This document shows positions 17,886 to 26,001 of a stretch of DNA of 64,000 bases, one piece after another. How positions within the stretch are numbered: position 1 is the stretch's first letter; the number at the start of each line of letters is the position of its first letter. The translations under genes and the position numbers were made by a program. Origin of the DNA: Brevibacillus_C sp046036945 (lineage in GTDB: Bacteria > Bacillota > Bacilli > Brevibacillales > Brevibacillaceae); NCBI RefSeq assembly GCF_046036945.1, contig NZ_JBJQOQ010000011.1, positions 82,910 to 146,909 of the forward strand, read 5' to 3'. The notes under the pieces are model-generated. The model was not told the origin of the DNA, ran no database searches, and worked only from the letters and a program-made list of their open reading frames with translations.

Positions 17886-18707
17886 ATGGAAAAGCTGCAA
17901 ACGATCGAGCGCCTAAGCTTGAATCAGATTACGACTGAGCATTGGAGCCTGTCCGAAGCGGTGGATGGCTGCGTCCAGGCGCAGATCCCTTGGATCAGCC
18001 TATGGCGGCATAAGATTGCCGAAACGGGGCTTGCGGAAAGCAAAAAACTCGTTCGTGAGGCAGGACTCCGCGTTTCGAGTATCTGCCGGGGTGGTATGTT
18101 TCCCGCTGCAAGCGTGTCAGAACGCCAGAAGAGGCTGGATGATAATCGCCGTGCCGTGGAGGAAGCGGCGGAATTGGGAGCAGAGGTCCTCGTCCTCGTC
18201 TGCGGGCCGGCTCCGGACAAAGATATCGGCAGTGCCCGAAAATGGGTGGCGGAAGGAATCGAACAGCTCGTACCGTATGCAAAAGCGTGCGGTGTGCGGC
18301 TGGGGATCGAGCCGCTTCACCCGATGTACGCCGCGGAACGTTCGGTGATTGTGACTCTGGCCCATGCAAACGATCTGGCAGAGCAGTACAGCCCCACAGA
18401 TGTTGGAGTGATCGTCGATGTCTTCCACGTTTGGTGGGATCCGGATCTGTATAACCAGATTGCCCGTGCAAGCGGCCGTATTTTCGGTTTCCACGTCTCG
18501 GACTGGATCGTGCCAACCCCGGATTTGCTGATGGCCAGGGGAATGATGGGGGATGGCGTGATTGAAATCCAGCGCATCCGCAAGGCGGTTGAGGCTTCCG
18601 GCTACATAGGCCCGATCGAGGTGGAGATCTTCAATCGGGAGATTTGGGAGAAGCCGGGGGACGATGTTCTCGCGCAGATGAAGGAGCGTTATCTGGAGCA
18701 TGTATAA
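17886..18707 (+). CDS. Xylose-isomerase-like TIM-barrel (sugar phosphate isomerase/epimerase family)
   Basis: 273 residues. The barrel shows the metal-site residues expected of the family: LGIEPLHP, GVIVDVFHVWWDPDL, FGFHVSDW and GPIEVEIFN (Glu, Asp, His, Glu). Members isomerise or epimerise keto-sugars and inososes, and some open 3-keto-glycosides. AGGAGG lies 7 bases before the ATG, and the gap to the DUF993 gene is 9 bases. It is the last gene of the catabolic operon, before a hairpin terminator. IolE- and IolI-type enzymes are the nearest named relatives I can suggest. Confidence 0.82.
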   Translation: MEKLQTIERLSLNQITTEHWSLSEAVDGCVQAQIPWISLWRHKIAETGLAESKKLVREAGLRVSSICRGGMFPAASVSERQKRLDDNRRAVEEAAELGAEVLVLVCGPAPDKDIGSARKWVAEGIEQLVPYAKACGVRLGIEPLHPMYAAERSVIVTLAHANDLAEQYSPTDVGVIVDVFHVWWDPDLYNQIARASGRIFGFHVSDWIVPTPDLLMARGMMGDGVIEIQRIRKAVEASGYIGPIEVEIFNREIWEKPGDDVLAQMKERYLEHV

Positions 18708-18739
18708 GTAACGGAAGGTGAATCACTTCATATCCAAAG

Positions 18740-18778
18740 AAGCCGCCAATACCGTGATTGCAACGGATTTGGCGGCTT
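18740..18778 (+). terminator. Hairpin after the sugar-catabolism operon
   Basis: AAGCCGCCAA (18740-18749) pairs with TTGGCGGCTT (18769-18778), loop 19. The T-run is poor, so efficiency is uncertain. Confidence 0.55.
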
Positions 18779-18821
18779 GTTGACATGATGTTCCCCTGTA
18801 AAGGATCTTAATCCCATATGG

Positions 18822-18851
18822 TTGACAAACAGTCTCGTACAAGATAATAAT
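18822..18851 (+). promoter_or_regulatory. Promoter of the rhodanese-MBL/tusA genes
   Basis: TTGACA at 18822-18827 with GATAAT/AATAAT candidates at 18843-18851 (spacer 15-18). It abuts a CsoR/CstR-like inverted repeat. Confidence 0.6.
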
Positions 18852-18871
18852 ACATATAGGGGTATATGTAT
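18850..18871. promoter_or_regulatory. CsoR/CstR-type operator
   Basis: ATACATATA, GGGG, TATATGTAT: perfect 9-bp arms around a G4 centre, 30 bases before the rhodanese-MBL start. CsoR-family repressors (CstR for persulfide, CsoR for copper) bind AT-rich dyads around G/C runs. No regulator gene of this family is in the window. Confidence 0.6.
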
Positions 18872-18901
18872 ATCACACTCTGAAGCAGGGAGGTTATCGC
18901 T

Positions 18902-20056
18902 ATGACAATGAACGCAGCCGCAGGCATGAAGAAAATGTCTGCCAAAGAACTGGCGCAGATCGTTATCGATCGAGCAGAATGGTTTATCCTCGATGTACGC
19001 AATGAGAGTGAATTCAACGATTGGAAAATCGAAGGAGATAAGATTGAGTTCATCAATATTCCGTACTTTGAACAGCTCGAGGGCGTAGACTCTGTACTGG
19101 ACAAGATTCCCCAACATAAAAAAGTGCTCGTAGTCTGCGCAAAAGAAGGTTCATCCAAATTTGTCGCGGAGCAAATCGTCGAAGCCGGAAGATCCGATAT
19201 CTATTATCTTGAAGGCGGGATGAAAGCCTGGAGTGAGCATGTGGAACCCGTTAAAATCGGTGACTTAAAAACGGGCGGTGCGATTTATCAGTTCGTTCGG
19301 ATCGGCAAAGGCTGCCTGTCTTACATGGTCATCTCTGACGGTGAGGCGGCGGTCGTTGACACTTCGCGAATGACAGAAGTTTACGAGCAATTTGCCCAAG
19401 AGATGAACGTATCGATTAGGCATACGATCGACACCCACCTGCACGCAGACCATATTTCCGGCGGCAAAAAGTTAGCCGAGAAAACAGGGGCAGCCTACTG
19501 GCTCCCGCCAAAAGATGCGGCAGAGGTAACGTTCAGCTACGAAAAACTGAACGAGGGCAAAGAGATTGCCGTCGGCTACACCACCATCAAGATCCAACCG
19601 ATTTACTCTCCCGGTCACACAATCGGCAGCACTTCCTTGATGGTAGACGATACGTATTTGCTGACAGGCGATATTTTGTTCATCGCATCCATCGGCCGTC
19701 CAGACTTGGCCGGCAAAGCGGAGGACTGGGTCCAGGATCTGCGCAATACCTTATACAAACGTTACAAGGAGCTTTCGGATGAGCTGATTGTCCTTCCCGC
19801 CCACTTTGGAAAAGGATCTGAACTGGGTGAGGGAGGCAGGGTTGCTGCCCGGATGGGGGACTTGTTCCGGATGAATCCGGGTTTAAATATCCAGGATGAA
19901 GCGGAATTCAGAAGAACAGTAACGGAGAATTTGCCGCCGCAGCCCCATTCCTATCAAGAAATTCGCCAGACGAATATGGGGAAACTCTCCCCCAGCGAAG
20001 AAGAACAGCGCGAAATGGAAATCGGTCCAAACCGTTGTGCGGTTCACGATAAATAA
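18902..20056 (+). CDS. Rhodanese-metallo-beta-lactamase fusion (persulfide dioxygenase-like)
   Basis: 384 residues in two domains. Residues about 12-115 form a rhodanese domain with active-site Cys79 in VVCAKEGSSK. Residues about 125-370 form a metallo-beta-lactamase domain of the ETHE1/glyoxalase II branch: THLHADH (178-184), His239 in SPGHT, Asp257 in LTGD, GRPDL and His301 in PAHFGKG. ETHE1-like enzymes oxidise glutathione- or coenzyme-A-type persulfides to sulfite; the rhodanese domain moves the sulfane sulfur. The order is the reverse of CstB, as I recall it, where the MBL domain comes first. tusA follows 32 bases downstream, and the promoter carries a CstR-like operator. Confidence 0.85.
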   Translation: MTMNAAAGMKKMSAKELAQIVIDRAEWFILDVRNESEFNDWKIEGDKIEFINIPYFEQLEGVDSVLDKIPQHKKVLVVCAKEGSSKFVAEQIVEAGRSDIYYLEGGMKAWSEHVEPVKIGDLKTGGAIYQFVRIGKGCLSYMVISDGEAAVVDTSRMTEVYEQFAQEMNVSIRHTIDTHLHADHISGGKKLAEKTGAAYWLPPKDAAEVTFSYEKLNEGKEIAVGYTTIKIQPIYSPGHTIGSTSLMVDDTYLLTGDILFIASIGRPDLAGKAEDWVQDLRNTLYKRYKELSDELIVLPAHFGKGSELGEGGRVAARMGDLFRMNPGLNIQDEAEFRRTVTENLPPQPHSYQEIRQTNMGKLSPSEEEQREMEIGPNRCAVHDK

Positions 20057-20087
20057 ACCCAAATTAAATCGTCAGGAGAGATGAAAA

Positions 20088-20315
20088 ATGCAAGCAGATA
20101 TCGTCGTTGATGCAAAAGGATTGGCGTGCCCTATGCCGATTGTGAAAGCGAAAAAGGCTTTAGACAGCCTGGAGCCGGGACAGGTGATGAAAGTAATCGC
20201 AACGGATAAAGGTTCCGTAAATGACTTTCAAGCTTGGGTAAAGCAAACCAACCACGAAATGATGAAGCATGAAGAGGAAAATGGAGTCTTTACGTTTTTT
20301 GTAAGAAAGAAGTAG
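20088..20315 (+). CDS. tusA: TusA-family sulfur carrier
   Basis: 75 residues, the normal length. The N-terminal sulfur-accepting motif GLACPMP places the reactive Cys at residue 14. TusA proteins accept a persulfide and pass it to partners such as DsrE or rhodanese. AGGAGAG precedes the ATG. It lies in one operon with the rhodanese-MBL gene and a few hundred bases before a DsrE-like gene, as in the staphylococcal cst locus. The symbol is by family only. Confidence 0.85.
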   Translation: MQADIVVDAKGLACPMPIVKAKKALDSLEPGQVMKVIATDKGSVNDFQAWVKQTNHEMMKHEEENGVFTFFVRKK

Positions 20316-20321
20316 GCAGAG

Positions 20322-20356
20322 AAATAAGCGAACACCATCAACGTGTTCGCTTATTT
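20322..20356. terminator. Bidirectional terminator after tusA
   Basis: Perfect 14-bp stem AAATAAGCGAACAC (20322-20335) with GTGTTCGCTTATTT (20343-20356), loop 7. It also covers the last codons of the small minus-strand gene. Confidence 0.75.
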
Positions 20357-20524
20357 CAAATCATCGTACACAATCCGTATTCCGAGATGGTAGTAGGTTT
20401 CCTCCCGGTAATGACCTTCCGGGCAGACCTTCACATAGCCTAATGTGGTGTGCATGGCTTCCAGGGAATGATTGCATGTGTCACATGTATGTGTAAGAAG
20501 AACCTTATTCAAAAAGGCAAACAT
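20351..20524 (-). CDS. Small Cys-pair protein (57 residues), unrecognised
   Basis: A minus-strand frame starting with ATG at 20524 and a stop at 20351 encodes a 57-residue protein with THTCDTCNHS, a CxxC pair, and a third Cys plus His in KVCPEGHY, spaced like a zinc ribbon (C14, C17, C34, H37). The rest, YYHLGIRIVYDD, is strand-like. A GGTGAT ribosome site is plausible. Its 3' end lies in the shared terminator, which suggests convergent transcription with tusA. I do not recognise the family; a metal- or persulfide-binding small protein fits the sulfur/copper context, but that is inference. Confidence 0.5.
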   Translation of the reverse strand: MFAFLNKVLLTHTCDTCNHSLEAMHTTLGYVKVCPEGHYREETYYHLGIRIVYDDLK

Positions 20525-20665
20525 GGATTAATCACCATTTTCCGATTAAAATACTTGGTTTTATTATATCCCTACTTTCTTTGTGCGTATAGAGTCTTTT
20601 TTTTTTCCTAGGACCATGAATGAAATGGGGGACAGGCATACAGTCACAAAAGGAGAGATCTTCAC

Positions 20666-21148
20666 ATGGATAAGAAACGCGAAAAAACGACGATCGTTTT
20701 GTTTAGCGGTGAACTGGATAAAGCCATCGCCGCATTTATTATTGCCAACGGCGCTGCTGCCTATGACCATGAAGTAACGATTTTCTTTACGTTTTGGGGT
20801 TTGAATACCCTGCGCAAAGACGAAGTGGTCAAGGTGAAGAAGGGCTGGCTTGAGAAAGCGTTTGGCTGGATGATGCCCAGGGGGACAAACAAGCTGGGAT
20901 TATCTAAAATGAACTTCCTAGGAATGGGCCCGAAAATGATCAAACACGTGATGAAAAAGCACAACGCACTGTCCCTGCCGCAGCTGATCGAATTAGCACA
21001 GGAACAAGGAGTAAAACTGGTTGCCTGTACAATGACGATGGATCTTTTGGGCTTGCAACAGGAGGAGCTCATCGACGGCCTGGAGTATGCCGGAGTGGCA
21101 GCGTATCTTGGCGATGCTGCTCATGCAAAAGTGAATTTGTTTATATAA
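20666..21148 (+). CDS. DsrE/DsrF/DrsH-like sulfur-relay protein
   Basis: 160 residues. The start TTIVLFSGELDKAIAAFIIANGAAAYDHEVTIFFTFWGL matches the DsrE-like nucleotide-fold family, and Cys121 in LVACTMTMDLLG is at the conserved sulfur-binding position. These proteins exchange persulfide sulfur with TusA. ATG at 20666 follows AGGAGAG. It is probably part of the same sulfur-handling module as the rhodanese-MBL and tusA genes, although separated by the small minus-strand gene. Confidence 0.82.
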   Translation: MDKKREKTTIVLFSGELDKAIAAFIIANGAAAYDHEVTIFFTFWGLNTLRKDEVVKVKKGWLEKAFGWMMPRGTNKLGLSKMNFLGMGPKMIKHVMKKHNALSLPQLIELAQEQGVKLVACTMTMDLLGLQQEELIDGLEYAGVAAYLGDAAHAKVNLFI

Positions 21149-21382
21149 AACATGGATGAATCATGAAGAAAGCCAGCGAGGTTTATTCTTTTGACGAAGG
21201 CTATGTTAAATTCTAATGTTGATTATTGACCTCCTGCTCCACCGAAGGCAGCTTGTCACAACAGGTGGCTCAGCGGAAGAAAGATCTGTCTGTCACTAAG
21301 TGATTGACGGCGGCTGGACTGCTCTTTAATCGCGAAGTCATGTAAAGCAATGATCTCTGCGATACCGCGCCTATATAGTCTG

Positions 21383-21412
21383 ACTTCCCTTTTTGTGCAG
21401 GGAAGTTTTTTT
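21383..21412 (+). terminator. Rho-independent terminator upstream of the copper operon
   Basis: ACTTCCCT (21383-21390) pairs with AGGGAAGT (21399-21406), followed by a run of T residues. It isolates the copZ promoter from the sulfur genes. Confidence 0.8.
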
Positions 21413-21448
21413 GTTGACAAATTTTTACGTACAATGTAGCAGAGCTTA

Positions 21449-21477
21449 TTGACAAATATAGTATAGGGGGGTATAGT
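21449..21477 (+). promoter_or_regulatory. copZA promoter with embedded CsoR-type operator
   Basis: TTGACA at 21449-21454 and TATAGT at 21472-21477, spacer 17. TATAGGGGGGTATA lies across the spacer and the -10 box, a G-run flanked by TATA arms as in CsoR operators. It resembles the operator upstream of the rhodanese-MBL gene. Confidence 0.75.
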
Positions 21478-21651
21478 AAATATCGAAGAGAGGAGGTGAA
21501 GGGCAGCAGATAAAGAACTCTGCCTTGAAGAATTGCAGGTGGCTTGTGCAGTGCCTTCGGAAAGAAAACATACACACCGGGTAAAAATAAACCGAATCAG
21601 CGGCCCGGTTGCATGAGAAATAACCATACCAAACACAAGGAGAAATGAACC

Positions 21652-21852
21652 ATGAAAAACGTAACCCTGAAAGTAGAAGGAATGTCCTGCGCTCACTGCG
21701 TAAACAGTATCGAGGGTGCCATGAAGGATTTGGGAGCAAAAGGAAAAGTGGATTTGTCCAACGGTACGGTAACGGTGGATTACGACGAAGCAAGCATCAC
21801 CCTGGATGCGATCAAAGAAGCAATAGAAGAACAGGGGTATACCGTCGTTTGA
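21652..21852 (+). CDS. copZ: Copper chaperone CopZ
   Basis: 66 residues forming a single heavy-metal-associated domain. The Cu(I)-binding motif GMSCAHC gives Cys13 and Cys16. CopZ delivers Cu(I) to the CopA exporter in the cytoplasm. AAGGAG precedes the ATG, and copA begins 41 bases later. The promoter carries a CsoR-type operator, so copper induction is expected. Confidence 0.92.
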   Translation: MKNVTLKVEGMSCAHCVNSIEGAMKDLGAKGKVDLSNGTVTVDYDEASITLDAIKEAIEEQGYTVV

Positions 21853-21893
21853 GTTAACCAAACGAGAAGACCGCCTCGGAAGAAGGGACTAGT

Positions 21894-24323
21894 ATGGAAG
21901 CCGTAAGCAATGAGATGAAACAAACGACGCTGCAGCTCTCAGGGATGACCTGTGCCGCTTGTGCCATAAAAATTGAAAAAGCTTTGAACAAGATGGAAGG
22001 CGTCGGGCAGGCAAATGTAAACTTTGCGATGGAACGGGCAACCGTCGTCTACGATCCGAAAAAAGTGGATGTCGGCCAGATGGAACAGCGCATCCAGAAG
22101 CTCGGCTACGACACGGCGAAGGATTCCATCGACCTGCAGCTGGTCGGGATGACCTGCGCTGCTTGTGCGATGAGGATTGAAAAAGGGCTGGGCAAATTGC
22201 CCGGGGTCTCAAAAGCCACCGTCAATTTCGCGACAGAGACGGCCCATGTCGAGTACAATCCGGCCGATGTATCTGTATCCGATATGCAGACGAAAGTAGA
22301 GAAGCTTGGCTACAAAGCGGTTCCCAAACAGGAAGAAGCGGAGCAGGGAGAGTACCGCAAACAGGAACTCGCCCGGCAAAAAAGCAAACTGCTGATCTCT
22401 AGCCTCCTCTCGCTGCCCTTGCTTTGGTCGATGGTGGGCCACTTTTCGTTCACTTCGTGGATTTGGGTGCCGGATCTGTTCATGAATCCATGGATGCAGC
22501 TGGTGCTGGCAACGCCCGTTCAGTTTTACGTAGGGAAACAGTTTTACGTCGGCGCATACAAGGCGCTTCGCAACAAAAGCGCCAATATGGATGTCCTGGT
22601 GGCGCTTGGAACGTCGGCCGCGTACTTCTACAGTCTATTTTTAACACTTCAATGGGCGATGGCATTAGGTGAAGCACATAACGTTCCAGCGATGTATTAT
22701 GAGACAAGTGCGATCTTGATTACCCTTGTGATTCTCGGCAAGCTGTTTGAAGCACTGGCCAAGGGCCGCACGTCTGAGGCCATCAAGACGTTGATGGGAC
22801 TGCAGGCCAAAACCGCCCTCGTCGTGCGCGATGGACAGGAATTGACCATCCCGGTGGAGGAAGTCATTGTCGGGGACGTCGTCTTGGTGAAGCCGGGCGA
22901 AAAGGTTCCGGTGGATGGCGAAGTCATCGAAGGGATTTCCGCTGTCGATGAGTCGATGTTGACCGGAGAGAGCATTCCGGTTGAGAAAAAAGCGGGAGAT
23001 ACCGTCATTGGCGCGACCATCAACAAAAATGGCCGACTGAAGGTGAAGGCGACAAAAGTGGGCAAGGAGACGGCCCTCGCGCAAATTATCAAGGTCGTGG
23101 AAGAGGCGCAAGGATCCAAGGCGCCGATTCAACGGATCGCCGATGTGATTTCCGGCATTTTCGTACCGATCGTAGTCGGTATCGCCCTTGTCGCCTTTCT
23201 GGTCTGGTTTTTCCTGGTGACCCCGGGAGACTTCGCAGGTTCGCTGGAAAAAGCCATCGCGATCCTGGTCATCGCATGTCCTTGTGCACTCGGTTTGGCG
23301 ACTCCGACATCGATTATGGCCGGTTCAGGCCGCGCCGCAGAGCTTGGTGTGCTGTTTAAAGGCGGGGAGCATTTGGAGTCGACGCACAAAATCGAAGCGA
23401 TCGTCCTCGACAAGACAGGCACCGTGACCAAAGGGAAACCGGAACTGACGGATGTCGTTGCCGATCGCATCGATGAAGCTTCCTTCCTCCGTCTCGTCGG
23501 TGCTGCCGAGAAGAACTCGGAACACCCGCTTGCAGAAGCAATCGTCTCCGGCATTGCGGCCAAAGGCATCGACATGCCAGGTACAGACGAGTTTGAAGCC
23601 ATTCCCGGATACGGCATTCGCGCGGTCGTGGAAGGCAAAGAAGTGCTCGCCGGCACACGCAAGCTGATGGCGAAATACAACGTGGAAGCAGCGCATGTGT
23701 TTGAAACCATGTCGAAGCTGGAGCAAGAAGGGAAAACGGCGATGCTGATCGCCATTGACGGCCAATACGCCGGCATGGTGGCCGTAGCCGACACGATTAA
23801 GGAAACGTCCAAAGAAGCCGTTGCGCGCTTGAAGCAGATGGGCATTCAAGTCATCATGATCACCGGGGACAACGAACGTACAGCAAAGGCCATCGCGGGG
23901 CAGGTGGGCATTGATGATGTGCTCGCAGAAGTCCTGCCGGAAGGAAAGGCGGAAGAAGTGAAAAAGCTGCAGGCACAAGGCAAAAAAGTGGCCATGGTCG
24001 GCGACGGGATCAACGACGCACCCGCTCTTGCCGTCGCAGATATCGGGATGGCGATCGGAACCGGCACAGATGTCGCGATGGAAGCAGCCGACGTAACTTT
24101 GATGCGCGGTGACCTGAACAGCATTGCCGACGCCATCTCCATGAGCCGCAAAACGATGCGCAACATCCGGCAAAACCTGTTCTGGGCGCTTGGCTACAAC
24201 ACGCTGGGCATTCCGGTCGCGGCGATCGGGCTTTTGGCACCGTGGATCGCCGGTGCAGCGATGGCTTTAAGCTCTGTCTCCGTCGTACTCAATGCCCTGC
24301 GGCTGCAAAGGGCGAGAGTCTGA
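21894..24323 (+). CDS. copA: Copper-exporting P1B-type ATPase CopA
   Basis: 809 residues. Two N-terminal metal-binding domains with GMTCAACA (Cys20/23 and Cys88/91), the intramembrane Cu(I) motif CPC at 462-464, TGE in the actuator domain, the phosphorylated Asp506 in DKTGTVTKG, SEHPLAEA of the nucleotide domain and GDGIND near 703. These are the hallmarks of a Cu(I) exporter of full length. It pumps Cu(I) out of the cytoplasm and is supplied by CopZ from the gene just upstream. Confidence 0.95.
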   Translation: MEAVSNEMKQTTLQLSGMTCAACAIKIEKALNKMEGVGQANVNFAMERATVVYDPKKVDVGQMEQRIQKLGYDTAKDSIDLQLVGMTCAACAMRIEKGLGKLPGVSKATVNFATETAHVEYNPADVSVSDMQTKVEKLGYKAVPKQEEAEQGEYRKQELARQKSKLLISSLLSLPLLWSMVGHFSFTSWIWVPDLFMNPWMQLVLATPVQFYVGKQFYVGAYKALRNKSANMDVLVALGTSAAYFYSLFLTLQWAMALGEAHNVPAMYYETSAILITLVILGKLFEALAKGRTSEAIKTLMGLQAKTALVVRDGQELTIPVEEVIVGDVVLVKPGEKVPVDGEVIEGISAVDESMLTGESIPVEKKAGDTVIGATINKNGRLKVKATKVGKETALAQIIKVVEEAQGSKAPIQRIADVISGIFVPIVVGIALVAFLVWFFLVTPGDFAGSLEKAIAILVIACPCALGLATPTSIMAGSGRAAELGVLFKGGEHLESTHKIEAIVLDKTGTVTKGKPELTDVVADRIDEASFLRLVGAAEKNSEHPLAEAIVSGIAAKGIDMPGTDEFEAIPGYGIRAVVEGKEVLAGTRKLMAKYNVEAAHVFETMSKLEQEGKTAMLIAIDGQYAGMVAVADTIKETSKEAVARLKQMGIQVIMITGDNERTAKAIAGQVGIDDVLAEVLPEGKAEEVKKLQAQGKKVAMVGDGINDAPALAVADIGMAIGTGTDVAMEAADVTLMRGDLNSIADAISMSRKTMRNIRQNLFWALGYNTLGIPVAAIGLLAPWIAGAAMALSSVSVVLNALRLQRARV

Positions 24324-24376
24324 AAAAATCAACAAGATACTCGTATCGGATATAAGCGAAAGAGGGGTACCAGCTT

Positions 24377-25006
24377 ATGGGGAAAAAGAAATTGGCGGTT
24401 ACACCCGGTTTTGAGGTGGGAGGAACCATTTTTCGCCCGGAGCAGTTGGCCGTGCTCGGTACGATCGTAGGCGAAGACGCCAAAATTGAGTTGACGACGT
24501 TTAAACAGCTTTACGTGGAAGTGCAGGAAGAACGCGAAGAAGAAATCAAGGAAAAACTGCAAGAGGCCGGGCTGGAAATTCAGCCTGCCGGTTTTTACAC
24601 CAAAAATCTGATCACCTGCCATTTTTGCCGGGGAGCAGTAGAGGCCGGAATGGCTGCAGCGAAGAAGTTGGATGAAGCAGTGGCTGGCCATCCGGTCCCC
24701 TCCCCGTTAAAGATCGGGTATGCCGGCTGCGCTCTGGGAACCTCTGAGCCGTTGCTGAAAGACATCGCAGTCGTCAAAATGAAGGATAGCTTCGATATTT
24801 ACGTGGGAGGAGAAAGCAAAGGATTGAAGGCCAAGCTCGCCCGGCTATTCCTTTCATCGGTCACAGAAGAGCAATTGATACCGCTTGTACAGAATTTGAT
24901 TCGGTATTTTCAGGAGAATGGAAAAAAGAAGGAGAAATTTTCTACATTTATTGACCGGGTATCGGTTGAAGCGCTGCGGGAAGCGGTAGCAGTAAACGAA
25001 GGTTGA
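24377..25006 (+). CDS. Nitrite/sulfite-reductase-like protein with atypical cysteine set
   Basis: 209 residues. Residues about 10-75 look like the ferredoxin-like half-domain of siroheme nitrite/sulfite reductases (AVTPGFEVGGTIFRPEQL...). A short cluster-binding-like domain follows, with TCHFC (Cys81, Cys84) and GYAGCALGTSEP (Cys118). In canonical enzymes the motifs are C-x5-C and C-x3-C; here the first is C-x2-C and the second has only one Cys. It is much shorter than a real reductase and is probably a single-module relative. It lies 53 bases after copA and close to sulfur-handling genes. Function not known. Confidence 0.6.
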   Translation: MGKKKLAVTPGFEVGGTIFRPEQLAVLGTIVGEDAKIELTTFKQLYVEVQEEREEEIKEKLQEAGLEIQPAGFYTKNLITCHFCRGAVEAGMAAAKKLDEAVAGHPVPSPLKIGYAGCALGTSEPLLKDIAVVKMKDSFDIYVGGESKGLKAKLARLFLSSVTEEQLIPLVQNLIRYFQENGKKKEKFSTFIDRVSVEALREAVAVNEG

Positions 25007-25017
25007 GAGCAGGATTG

Positions 25018-25042
25018 GCGCCAGATGATTCTGGTGCTTTTT
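25018..25042 (+). terminator. Terminator after the reductase-like gene
   Basis: GCGCCAGA (25018-25025) pairs with TCTGGTGC (25030-25037) with one G-T wobble, followed by TTTTTATTTT. Confidence 0.8.
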
Positions 25043-25336
25043 ATTTTGATAGACAATTTGCATCATTTGTATAAAATGAGAAGGTGTGGGTTTCAAATCA
25101 AGCGGCAATCATGCAACAACATTCAGCGGGTCAGTCATATGGGACTTCCATTCAAACATGATCCCATTTCCCCCCTTAATGGTGGTTCATGAAACAATCG
25201 AATGATGGATTCGGCAGGAAAGAAGGTGAAAGCTATGTATGGACGACATTGGGCAGCATTCTCTCAATCACCCCCCTGCATGTCCTGAATAGGGCAGAAG
25301 AACAGGGGTTAACCGCCCCAAAAAGGGGGATGAATC

Positions 25337-25990
25337 ATGGGAAGGAAGTTCTGGCTTCATCCGCTTACGGTGCGATACGGCATGTTCATGCTGGGATTGG
25401 CCGTGATGGGTTTTGGGATCGGGATGATGATAGAAGCCAATTTAGGCGTTGCTCCGTGGGATACACTGCATATCGGATTGCAGAAGACGTTTGGCCTGAC
25501 CATCGGAATGTGGTCGCAAATCGTAGGTGCGCTGATTATTCTCGCATCCTATGTCATCGCCAAGATCAGACCGACGGTGGGCATGTTTTTGAATATGTTT
25601 TTCTTTGGGCTGTTCATTGACTTGTTCATGTGGCTGAACTGGATCCCTATCGGCGAGACAGTCATCGAGCGAGTCGTCTTGTTCGCTGCCGGTCTGCTGA
25701 TCTATACCTTCGGCACGGGCATGTACATCTCGCCGCGGCTGGGAGCCGGACCGCGTGACAGCTTTATGCTGGCCCTGCATGAACGCATGGGCTGGGGCAT
25801 CGGCAAAGTCAGGATCGGGATTGAGTGCACGGTTATGATTGTGGGCTTTCTGCTCGGGGGACCGGTCTCGGCGGGGACACTGGTAACGGCCCTGGCGATC
25901 GGACCGTTGATCAAGCAGTTTATCCCGATGTGGGAGCGATTGATGGCAAAGCCCTACGGAAGAGCATCAGAGGCACAGCTTGTCGAATGA
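25337..25990 (+). CDS. YczE/YitT-like integral membrane protein
   Basis: 217 residues with about five hydrophobic segments. The N-terminal pattern MFMLGLAVMGFGIGMMIEANLGVAPWDTLHIGL and the repeated LGAGPRDSFML resemble the YczE/YyaS/YitT membrane family, whose transport substrate is unclear. ATG at 25337 follows AAAAAGGGGG; an overlapping frame from 25189 is a shadow. The preceding 290 bases hold no gene that I can support. A hairpin terminator follows 12 bases after the stop. Confidence 0.75.
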   Translation: MGRKFWLHPLTVRYGMFMLGLAVMGFGIGMMIEANLGVAPWDTLHIGLQKTFGLTIGMWSQIVGALIILASYVIAKIRPTVGMFLNMFFFGLFIDLFMWLNWIPIGETVIERVVLFAAGLLIYTFGTGMYISPRLGAGPRDSFMLALHERMGWGIGKVRIGIECTVMIVGFLLGGPVSAGTLVTALAIGPLIKQFIPMWERLMAKPYGRASEAQLVE

Positions 25991-26001
25991 CTGTAAGCAA
26001 T

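Larger units (their letters stand above)
21149..21651. other. Long intergenic region upstream of copZ
   Basis: About 500 bases without a supported gene. It contains a terminator (21383-21412), then the copper-operon promoter and operator (21449-21477), then a 174-base leader before copZ. The leader has an AGGAGGTGAAGGG stretch (21490s) with no convincing frame behind it. Confidence 0.5.

Noticed and set aside
21256..21861. 201-codon minus-strand frame across the copZ leader and copZ
   Set aside because: It runs antisense through copZ and the copZA promoter, so it is a shadow frame.
25189..25620. 143-codon frame overlapping the YczE-like gene
   Set aside because: It overlaps a clearly better membrane-protein frame with a strong ribosome site; composition is shadow-like.
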